DNA of 56,196 nt from Bremia lactucae (taxonomy: Eukaryota; Oomycota; Peronosporomycetes; Peronosporales; Peronosporaceae). This document shows positions 10,550 through 18,547 of this stretch, one piece after another (position 1 is the first letter of the stretch; the number at the start of each line of letters is the position of its first letter). The position numbers and the translations under genes are program-made. The DNA lies in NCBI RefSeq assembly GCF_004359215.1, contig NW_027152029.1, forward strand, positions 174,387 to 230,582, given 5' to 3'. Below the pieces are notes generated by a model. It worked only from the letters and a program-made list of their open reading frames with translations. It did no database searches and was not told the origin of the DNA.

Positions 10550-10726
10550 CTAGACGAAATGTCTTTTGATGAGTGCGGTCGAGCCTGAAAGGCTGGTGAC
10601 TTATTTGAAATGGTAGTTAATCGACCCATGGTTGAGTTAAACTCATCGTCACTTCCAGACGAAGTTGTCCTGGATGACACAAAAGCTGCACTTAGTGCGC
10701 GAAATGGGTCATCGATCCTGTAAGAT

Positions 10727-11762
10727 CCTACGGATCCCTTTTTTTCCTTGATTAAAAAATTCCAAGATGTGGTATGTAATAATCCACAGTGCATTTGACT
10801 TAGTCGGTGGTTACTACCAATTGCTCAAGCAAGCTGGCAATATCCCGCTTACAGCGGTAAGCACCCCAAGCGGCATGTTCTAATTATGCCACAAGGGCTT
10901 TCCAACGCCCCGGTAATATTTAATCGTCTCGTGACGCAACTGTTTTGCCCTCACCGAGGTTATGCACAGACTTATTTCAATGACAATTTTGTCCTTAGTC
11001 GTGCGGAGCAGGGTCGGTCGGATATGGAAAACCATTTAGACCATTTGTGAGCAGTGCTCGAGTGCATGCGCACAAACAAATTGTATGCCAATGCATCTGA
11101 ATCCATTTTTGGCGCAGACGAAATTCCTTTTTTAGGATGCTTCATTGAAATGCGAGGCCTTAGAGCGAATCCCGCTAAGGTAAAAGCCATAGTAGATTGG
11201 CCGGTTCCTAAAAACCAAAAGGATTTGCGTAAGTGGTTGGGTCTCGCCAATTTTTGACACAAATACAGCGAAAATTACGCTGATATGGCTAGGCCATTAT
11301 CTAATCTCCTTAAAAAGGATACAGATCGGTGCTGGACTAGCACCGAAAATAATGCTTTTGGAGCAGTTAAGGATAGTCTTATCCATGTCCCGATTCTTGC
11401 ACTGCCAAACCCAAATTGGCCTTTCAGTGTCGTCTATTACGCATCAGTTTGTTGCCATTGGCAGTGCTCTGTTACAAACAGATATTGATGAGCATGAACG
11501 TGTTATTGCGTTCGAGTCTAGACAGCTTAAAGCTGCGGAAAATAACTACCAGTTCATGACAAAGAGTTACTTGCTATATAGTATGCTCTCGTCAAATAAG
11601 AGTTTATCTGCTCGGCTCTAAGCCGTTTGTGATTTATACAGATCTCGCGTCGTTACGCACGGCGGCTATGTCGCCCCATCTCTTACAGATAACGACCCGA
11701 CGGCTATCCTTTTTTGAGGAATACAACTTCGAGGTGAAGTATTAACCCGGCAAGCAAAATGC
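10727..11762 (+). pseudogene. Gypsy-A (A2) reverse transcriptase and RNase H, internally deleted
   Basis: Carries the same approximately 315-bp RT deletion (junction 10787/10788) and the same YFND catalytic box (10973-10984) as A1. The RNase H remnant (RVIAFESRQLKAAENNY) lies near 11507. Sharing a deletion junction to the base makes independent decay of A1 and A2 very unlikely. Confidence 0.8.
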
Positions 11763-11763
11763 T

Positions 11764-12677
11764 TTGTCCGATGCGTTATCACGCAGGCCTGATTATGAGC
11801 TTTCTCATTTAACGACTCTCTTGTCGCCTATTCCTGAATTAATCCGTTCGGCTTACGTCAATGATGAACAGTGTGTAGCTCTGCTACGAGCTTTCAATAA
11901 CTTTGATTCAGGTATTAAATTGCCGGCACGTATGCGTGCAAGGTTACATCGATTTCTATCGATAACGACCTGTTGCTTTATTGCTTAGACATCGCGGACC
12001 CTCCGCGTGTCGTTGTACCTTATGATGAGGATTTGAAGTACCAAATCCTCTATGAGGCGCACGATACTGTCCTTGGTGGTCATCTCGGTAGAGAAAAGAC
12101 CTACGGCTCTATCAGCCAGAGTTTTTGGTGGCCCAAACTTTATAAATGGCTCAGAACATATGTTCGCACATGCGAAACGTGCCAACGGGTTAAACCCTCG
12201 GTACATGCTGCTGCGCCACTGGCGAGTCTTCCCGTCCCCATAAGGTGCTGGGAGTCCATTAGTATGGATTTTGTTTTTCGGTTGCCGAAAGATTCAGCCG
12301 GTAACTCCGGTATAGTGGTCTTTGTTGACCGTTTGGGCAAAATGGTTCACTTAGCGGCCGTGCCGGATTCCATTGATGGAGAGGGTACAGCTAAGCTGTT
12401 TATCGATCGCGTGTTTCGACAACATGGTTTACCAGTGCCAATTGTCTCTGATCGGGATCCCCGTTTCCCGGGTAAATTCTGGAAACCAATTTTCCGAGTG
12501 CTTGGCACCAGATTGGATATGTCCACTGCGGACCATCCGCAGACCGATGGTCAAACGGAACGTGTCAATCGCGTCATTGAAGACGTTTTACGCAGTGTGT
12601 GTGCTCAGACACCAAAGCGCTGGAGCTCAATGCTTCTAGTGGTGGAGTTTGCGATAAATAATGCTGAACATGCCTAA
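11764..12677 (+). pseudogene. Gypsy-A (A2) integrase, N-terminal and catalytic domains
   Basis: Same as the A1 integrase: junction frame 11764-11988 and catalytic frame 11973-12677 (234 residues) with intact His/Cys finger and Asp99, Asp160, Glu196 in D(35)E spacing. It keeps the same one-base frameshift and the same terminal TAA. Confidence 0.88.
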
Positions 12678-12772
12678 TCAGGCTACACTCCGTTCTATGT
12701 CAACGGTCTCACCCACCCACGCGTTCCGTTAACGATACCACTGCGTGGCTCAGGGCTTGGTGGGGGGGGGAA

Positions 12773-13495
12773 TTGGCCGATAGGCTTGCTGATATCAGCT
12801 CTATTACCGTTCGGAAACAAGTAAGCGAGTTTCTCGCGACGCGATTTAGTGTCTTAAGCCATGTAAGGGATACGATGGCTGATAGCCAAGACAAACAAAA
12901 AGAACAAGCGGATGCTAAAGGCAGAAGCTGTATTTATTCTTATATAGTCGAAGACCGAATTTTACTAAACGCTAAAAACCTACCTACCAACTTGGTTTCC
13001 GCGGTCTTCAAGACCAAATTGCTCCCGCGCTTTTTTGGACCATTTACGGTCGTGGCCAAGAAGGGCCTAGCTTATCCGCTAAACCTTCCCAGCAAGCTGC
13101 GTACACACCCAGTGTTTTACGTTGGCTTGCTTAAGCCATATCGGGACCCTTTCCACGTGGACTTGAAGGCGCTTGCGCCGAGACAGGCGGTCGTGCCGCA
13201 GATTGCGGCATCCTCACCAGGATGTCCAGCTGGCCCTCTAAACGAGGCTGCTGACGCTCCAGCGTCGAAAGACGGTCCCGAACCGCCTCAAAAGAGCTCT
13301 CAATCCGAGCAAGGTTCTCATGAAGAAGTTGCACCTCGTGCCGTAGAGCATCAAATGCTTTCGCCGAAATTTCGGCCCCCTCCCGCGCTGCTTGATGCGC
13401 GGGGGAACCTTCAGTTTAATGTGGAGAAACATTTAAAGCGACATCGTCGTGAGTGTCAGGGTCAACTCGCGTCAAACGACGCTTCCCACCACTAA
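12773..13495 (+). pseudogene. Gypsy-A (A2) integrase C-terminus lacking the chromodomain
   Basis: A 240-residue frame that matches A1 5886-6725 except for an in-frame 117-bp deletion after the LKRHRRE segment. The lost part is the chromodomain core (YLVKWLGY to VDVFKRQ in A1). GGTCA occurs at both deletion edges in A1, which fits a microhomology-mediated event. From 13076 on, base substitutions relative to A1 become frequent, marking the edge of the identical block. Confidence 0.85.
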
Positions 13496-14348
13496 ACCTG
13501 GCATTAGGTGGATCTAAAGCCTCAGTGCGGCTTCGATCCTTGGTTGTACGGTCAACCGAAGCACTGAAATATTGGCTAGGCCTTTCTTCGTTTTGTGGTA
13601 TAAATGCCGAACGTAACTGGCCTTTGGCCTTAAGCTTGGCGAAATTAAAGCAAGGCTTCCGTTCCAAACGAACATCACCTTTATCCGCAGACTCTATGAT
13701 ATTCCAGATATTACGGAGTTTGCGCGTCCGGTGAACCCATTTCTCAAGTAAGACTTCGTTTTCAGCTCTTGTATCGTTTGGAAACAAAACGATCGGAATT
13801 TCCCTCATGGAGGTCACCGAAGCCCCACGGGCTTGATCACGTAAACGCGTCAGATACTTGCTTCGCGTCATTACCTTCGGCGTAAGGAATTGCTCATGAA
13901 GAGCGTCGCGAGCAGCGATCTCCTCCGGCGTCCTCGCCAGGTCACCAGAGATCCAGATGGCCAAGCTATGACCCGCTATCTATTTGAGACGCTCGTCCGC
14001 ACTAAGCGGAGTGAATCTATATTAACTATGAGCCTTAGCTTTCGCTATTTTGGCAGCTCGACGACGAGCTCTTTCCTCTATGAGGATTATCTGCTCTTGC
14101 TCTTCATCGAGCGGATTTGTAATGATGTTGGACTCAGGGTCCTGTGTTTTCCTCAATGCAGTTAAGACATCAGCGGCACCACGTTCTGGGAACGGATTCG
14201 GGGCTCGCCGACGTTCGTCCAGAGGAGAAGCCGTGAGCGATCGCCGCTCTTTTTCCTCCTCCTCTGATTGAGAGTGACTTTCAAAGTCCACCATTCCCTC
14301 ATCGCCGAGGAAGGTGCTCAGAGTCTGTGACTCACGCTTGATTGTCAT
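13416..14348 (-). pseudogene. Antisense ORF of Gypsy-A (A2), best preserved plus-unit copy
   Basis: Reads on the minus strand from the ATG of MTIKRESQTLSTFL at 14348. It is open to 14022 and resumes as a 182-residue frame at 13964-13416; the 57-bp gap contains three in-frame stops. The protein would be about 310 residues. The N-terminal third is acidic (SEEEEKERRS), followed by an Arg/Ala-rich helix (EERARRRAAKIAKAKA, likely coiled coil), then a basic part with YLTRLRDQARGAS and WVHRTRKLRNIWNI. Against A3, many substitutions in the N-terminal third fall in third codon positions of this frame. It lies wholly between the pol end and LTR3. Function unknown. Confidence 0.65.
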
Positions 14349-14449
14349 TAGACAAAGGAATGGAAAACACAACCAAACGGTTAGCTGTTTAGGTTCCAAC
14401 CTCAAAGAGAAAATGAAGCGAATGTTGTCACTCGGTGTCAACAGTCTGA

Positions 14450-14459
14450 TGGGGGAGGG
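14450..14459 (+). other. Purine tract before LTR3
   Basis: GGGGGAGGGT directly precedes the TGTAATG start of LTR3; this is the expected plus-strand priming site. The Gypsy-C element shows the same GGGGGAGGG before its LTR. Confidence 0.7.
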
Positions 14460-14945
14460 TGTAATGTGGCACACATTGGTTGGAGAACCGTTGTTGTGGC
14501 ACATTTACTTTATGGGTAAAATGCCCTTTTATCTAATTTTAAAATAGTTAGTTACTTGAATCCCATTTATTATGGGTAATAAATGTGGTCGCCGCCAGAT
14601 ATAAATCTGGCGGCAAAATCTTTTTTTTTAATTAGCTAGGGTAAGGTTTTTAGATTTAAATAATTAAATAAAGATCAGTCCCCCTTTTGATCTTTAAGCG
14701 TTAAGTGCCTTCCTAAGGCTTGCGCATTGATCTGTAAGAGATAGAAGCCTTTCTAAGGTATATCCTCTTGGGCACTAGTTACCACTGGTTCTACGAACCC
14801 CTGATTCCCTTGAACAAGTATTCCTTAAGCTTTGATAGCTTGTACGACTCCTTGAGTTGTTAAACCCATTTGTTCAATAGAACTAAGTGACTCTCTGAGT
14901 CCTAAAGTCTTCCTCTGACTTTAGGAGCGAGGTAGCTCCGCTACA
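14460..14945 (+). repeat. Gypsy-A LTR3
   Basis: The 486-bp LTR has TGTAATG...CTACA ends and an intact hairpin (14591-14614) just after an AATAAA. It is more diverged from LTR1 and LTR2 than those are from each other in their 3' parts. The CTGTT target duplication follows it. Confidence 0.85.
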
Positions 14946-14950
14946 CTGTT
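14946..14950. other. Right target-site duplication of the Gypsy-A array (CTGTT)
   Basis: Identical to 761-765. It pairs the outermost LTRs as one insertion. Confidence 0.75.
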
Positions 14951-16377
14951 CCAGCTCGGTGTCGAGAAAGCAATAGATTTCTAGCACAGCGCATTGCCGT
15001 CGCTTGAAGCATCGCGGATTATATATGAAATCATAAATTAGCCCTCATCGATCAAGCGAAAAGCAATTTTTATGCAACACCGCTAGAACGCAAAGCCAAT
15101 TCAAAGGTAGGCGTTCGTATTAAAGTGACGTTGTATCCACAGGAGCTTTAGCGAGCCGTGAAATTAGTAAAATTGTCGTTCTTAGGCTTAAGCCGTGCTT
15201 TGTTGCTCGTCTATTAGGTGACAATTATAAGTTTAAAAAGCGTATGTAGATGGCGGATGGTGATGCAATCACCTTTTCTAATGTGATGATATTGTCAGCC
15301 TAAATCTTGATTATCACAAGGGGATAATGCTGAGTTGCACATCGAAATTAATCATTTTAAGTGCAATAAATTTACTACAAGATAATTTAATGGATTCCTA
15401 AACTCACCTTTGCTATTTCCAAACTCACCCCACCCATTTAAGCCAATGAATGTCATAATTAGAGCCGACCACATTTCATCACTTAAGCCAATCATTTTGG
15501 TCATTTTAGCCAATCATGAACAATTGACGATGAGCGATTGACGCAATTACTGTTGTATCAACATCGAATCTTCACGAACGACATAGCAACCCGATATCTA
15601 CCTTCAATCGTGTACCTGCTGTATAATGACCGCCCCGAAAATTCAAGGAAACGAAGTTATGAGTGATTTAATTGTCCTTTCCAACTCATTTTATAGCGTA
15701 AGAAGCAAAGAGCTTGGCAGCTGGAGATTTAAAATGGTGCGCACAACCACGACCTTGTGCCCCTTAGTGCATATTTTTCCGTACGCAGGCTTATGGATAC
15801 TACAGTCAGGAGATGATTTTAACTTCAAAATGCTGCTGTCCCTTCCAAAGCAATTTTATTAATGCTTCAATTTTATGGTTGCCTTACTGTGCTACAGCAG
15901 AAGGTGTCGATAACATCACGGAAGCATTGCAAAGGGAAGATCTTGCTGGGCGCGTACACGAAATCGTCGCCATTATAATCCCTTTTTATGAGAGAACAAT
16001 CCGTTTGTATTGTGGTGCAATTTCGGCGCCGGAAATTATAGACGTATTGTGTAACGGGCACATTTCACTTGTACGGATCAGTAATAGTTGACTTTACACT
16101 GATTACAGTGTAGGTGGGGCGCCTCGAAACTTCACGTACACAAGGATACAGAGGAAGGTATCTATGAAGTTAAGAGAACAATGCTGTAAGGGTCTAGACT
16201 AAGGCTTTAGAATAGAGAAAAGTTAAACTGTATCAATATATTTAGCTTCCTACGAAACGATCTTCTATCTACTACTGACCCTTTTCTATTAATAACAAAC
16301 TTTATATGGCGCCTCCTTGCGCACCGCACAATCGTGTCTTATAACGATTGGCGGGGTTGAGTTAAACTTAAATCAGC
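14951..16377. other. Unassigned interval
   Basis: Short frames occur (15626-15862 and 15813-16091 plus strand, the latter 92 residues), but none shows a domain I recognise. A near-repeat of AAGCCAAT(G/C)A is present around 15440-15510. A perfect 6-bp-arm palindrome (ACACTG, spacer ATTA, CAGTGT) lies at 16096-16111, followed by GGCGCC-containing DNA that could be an old LTR edge. No gene is called. Confidence 0.4.
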
Positions 16378-16754
16378 CGGTACCCTTGTACGAAAGCAGC
16401 GAAGGATAATAAGGATGAACGAATAGCGCAATAAATGACGCAACCTGCTAGATGAATATTCGCGGCGGGTGTTGGTACTTCGAAGATTCTAATATACGCA
16501 TCGTGTTCTGTACGGTACTATGTACCTACATCATCTTGTGTGTGTTGTCAAGATGACATCGACATAATGTATGTAGCCAAGCCCCAACGAAAGGACAGCG
16601 TCGTATTCTCCAATGCAACAAGAGCATAGCGTAATGATCGTACAATCTTTATTTCGAATTGATGATGGCAAGCATAATGCGAAAAGAGTAATTCTAGGAC
16701 CCGCCAGTCAAAACTTAACCCGTAATGAAGCATTGATGCTCGAAAGTCAAGAAC

Positions 16755-16826
16755 AGCCTCCAGGCGCGATTGAACCACCGACCTTTCGCTTACGAAGCGA
16801 GTGCTCTATCACTGACCTATAGGGAC
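16755..16826 (-). tRNA. tRNA-Thr(CGT)-like gene, copy 1
   Basis: On the minus strand 72 bases fold as a tRNA: acceptor GTCCCTA against TGGAGGC with mismatches, a D-arm TAGGTCAG...GAGC, an anticodon loop TTCGTAA (anticodon CGT, Thr) on a CTCGC/GCGAA stem, and a TTCAATC T-loop. The weak acceptor and T-stem suggest a pseudogene. Two further copies occur at 24879 and 30564. Confidence 0.65.
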
Positions 16827-16839
16827 AGGGTTACCACCC

Positions 16840-16905
16840 TGAAGCAGTGGTCAATTACCGACATGTCGACTTAAAGGTCACGGATTCAAACCCGACGCCA
16901 ATCAA
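16840..16905 (+). tRNA. Degenerate tRNA-like sequence
   Basis: Counterpart of the better preserved sequence at 24962-25026: GCAGTGGT D-arm and an ATTCAAA-type T-loop. The acceptor pairing is damaged and the anticodon cannot be assigned. Confidence 0.35.
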
Positions 16906-17085
16906 AGCAGCAAATGCAGTAGACTTTCCGATACCTCTGAGATCCCGGGTATCGTAAAGCACAGATAAGCTCCAGGGCTAGATAAAAACAGAATTAAAGA
17001 CTGAAAGAAAATCCGATTGAAACGGATGAGTTGTAGAGTATTTTTGCTAAAGCCGAGTAGGCATAGGTTGTGTGAACGATAAATA

Positions 17086-17116
17086 TACGACCGTCTTTCA
17101 ACTGAGCTATAGGGGC
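17086..17116 (-). tRNA. tRNA 5'-half relic
   Basis: The minus strand reads GCCCCTATAGCTCAGTTG, a standard tRNA acceptor and D-arm start with an A box, but no matching 3' half follows. The same relic lies at about 25456-25488. Confidence 0.4.
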
Positions 17117-17284
17117 ATATAAAAAAAGTTTGCTAAATTACAAACAGAACATAGATATACGGTCTAGGGACAGCCACAACACAGGGGAAATACTCTCCAC
17201 AAGAGCTACCTCAGGTCGACGAATTCATCAGGAGCGATCGCAAACCCGATAATTTATAACTATTACTTTCTTTCAAGTCAGGGC

Positions 17285-17354
17285 GGGAAAATAGCTCAGT
17301 AGTAGAGCGCTGGATTCCGGACCCAGCGGTCGGGGGTAGGATACCCTCTCCCCT
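17285..17354 (+). tRNA. tRNA-Arg(CCG)-like pseudogene
   Basis: A TAGCTCAG D-arm, an anticodon loop TTCCGGA (anticodon CCG, Arg) on a CTGG/CCAG stem, and a GGGGG/CCCTC T-stem are recognisable. The acceptor pairing is poor and the T-loop TAGGATA departs from TTCGA, so it is probably dead. A truncated copy with an expanded G-run is at 25655-25681. Confidence 0.55.
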
Positions 17355-17504
17355 CAAGTCAAAAGTTTTCCCAGTACTTCTATTACTTTTCCAGAGGAGA
17401 ACTGTGCAAGATAAAGCATCAACGCCGTCGTCTCCTGAGCGAGTTTCCTCTCTGTGCGACCGTGCCACGAGACAAGTATTCGAATAACAGGCATGGAATG
17501 AAAA

Positions 17505-17603
17505 GTGCGATACCTCTCGATAGTGCGTATTATCCTTGCGCAGGGGCCATGCTAATCTTCTCTGTATCGTTCTAATTCTTACGAATGACCACCGATGTGG
17601 TTC
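17505..17603 (-). ncRNA. U6: U6 spliceosomal snRNA
   Basis: The minus strand carries the U6 core almost unchanged: GATACAGAGAAGATTAGC (ACAGAGA box that pairs with the 5' splice site), then CATGGCCCCTGCGCAAGGA with the catalytic AGC region. A 5' stem-loop ACCAC/GTGGT begins near 17602. The 3' end runs into TTTT (AAAA at 17501-17504), a Pol III stop. A TATA-type stretch lies 24-33 bp upstream. All expected parts are present, so the gene may be functional. U6 is the catalytic snRNA of the spliceosome in the nucleus. Confidence 0.88.
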
Positions 17604-17626
17604 CTTCCCTAAATCCATTTTCCGCC

Positions 17627-17636
17627 TATATATATG
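17627..17636 (-). promoter_or_regulatory. TATA box of the U6 gene
   Basis: TATATATA on the minus strand, about 24-33 bp before the inferred U6 start, the spacing of external (type 3) Pol III promoters. No upstream proximal element could be identified by eye. Confidence 0.6.
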
Positions 17637-17794
17637 ATTCTTAGACGACTCATCCAGAACTACTTTTTTAGGATAATCGTACCCCAGGCAGCATTCCAGC
17701 TGTATACCCACGCGAAGGCACGCTCCTTTCATTCCTAACAGACCTGCCGAGCGAACGTTAAGGACTTTATAATGCGGCATGACACAACGGAAAA

Positions 17795-17875
17795 CGACAG
17801 CCGTGAGATTCGAGCCCACGTGGGTGGCCCCATTAGCCAAGCAGGCAAACGTCTTTACCACTCGGCCAAGCTGTC
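17795..17875 (-). tRNA. tRNA-Ser(GCT)
   Basis: The minus strand forms a class II tRNA of 81 bases: acceptor GACAGCT pairing with GGCTGTC, a D-arm TGGCCGAGTGGT, an anticodon loop CTGCTTG (anticodon GCT, Ser), a long variable arm (GGGGCCACCC) and a T-arm GTGGG/CTCAC. The anticodon stem has one mismatch and the T-loop begins C rather than T, so function is uncertain. It lies about 190 bp upstream of U6 in the same orientation. Confidence 0.7.
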
Positions 17876-17889
17876 ACTTTGAAGGACGG

Positions 17890-18204
17890 GTGGAGTGTCT
17901 TGGCGTAGAAAGTGTCAGACAGCCCATCCTCGCCAGGATTTAGTAGAGTATGTGGCTGGTGCACAAACGGTGCACGCTGCTGCACGACCATACCATCGCC
18001 AAATTCCGAAGACAACTCAGCGGATCCGGATCCTCGAATCTACTGTCTACTAGTTCCTGTGAATCCGGATCCGCTGAGTTGTCTTCGGAATTTGGCGATG
18101 GTATGGTCGTGCAGCAGCGTGCACCGTTTGTGCACCAGCCACATACTCTACTGGATCCTGGCGAGGATGGGCTGTCTGACACTTTCTACGCCAAGACACT
18201 CCAC
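17890..18204. repeat. 142-bp inverted repeat at the LINE-1 5' edge
   Basis: The arms 17890-18031 and 18063-18204 are reverse complements with only about two mismatches (TT versus CC near 17940 and 18155), around a 31-bp spacer. The right arm runs on into LINE-1 ORF1; the left arm is an inverted copy of the same piece. Overlapping frames on both strands here are a consequence of the symmetry. Confidence 0.9.
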
Positions 18205-18547
18205 TCACCCATGCTAGGGCTGCGCGTTTCTCTGCTGCTGATGACACACGGTCGACTGCACACGAATCCTCGCGTACGTCGACGCTTCGTGCCTTGCTCC
18301 AGCGCTCAACGGTGATCCGTCGTGACACCGTTGGAGCATCCGCCTCGCCACGTGTCGAGATGCCTCGGCCCAAGGCTGTGAACATTTAAGCCATCGAGGC
18401 CCTTTATGCATCCGGTGGCGACTGGAGTCAGCTTGCCGCCTCCATTGGCCGCGCTCGCTCGAATGTTTTGCCTCGGGGGCGCTTTGTCATGGTCATTGAG
18501 ACTGGCCAGGCATTTCAGCGTTCCCGCCGAGCAAAATCCTTGCATCG

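Larger units (their letters stand above)
766..14945 (+). mobile_element. Gypsy-A composite array: three LTRs, two internal regions
   Basis: The order is LTR1 (766-1268), internal A1, LTR2 (7685-8155), internal A2, LTR3 (14460-14945), all in plus orientation. One CTGTT target duplication flanks the whole unit. Each internal region reads PBS, gag, protease, RT, RNase H, integrase, a chromodomain (lost in A2), an antisense ORF and a purine tract. Bases 906-6188 and 7793-13075 are nearly identical at a constant offset of 6887, with only two differences noticed near the gag start; sequence on both sides differs by several percent and by indels. Both internals share the same stops and a deletion in RT, so neither can be autonomous. 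Unequal recombination between LTRs is the simplest origin; an assembly error is the main alternative. Confidence 0.85.
16378..17290. repeat. Pol III repeat unit P1
   Basis: This stretch shares its left part (16378-16830) with 30188-30640 and its right part (16700-17290) with 24836-25670, in the same orientation. The 17150-17290 part is almost identical to 25520-25660. It contains a Thr(CGT) tRNA-like gene, a second tRNA-like sequence and a tRNA 5'-half relic. It seems to be an old, moderately repeated Pol III gene segment rather than a transposon with defined ends. Confidence 0.65.

Noticed and set aside
16096..16340. Possible solo LTR starting near a short palindrome and containing GGCGCC blocks
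   Set aside because: No target duplication, no clear TG...CA pair and no second copy in the window.
17912..18217. Two similar overlapping frames on opposite strands (plus 17912-18217, minus 18182-17940)
   Set aside because: They are mirror translations of the inverted repeat, not two genes.
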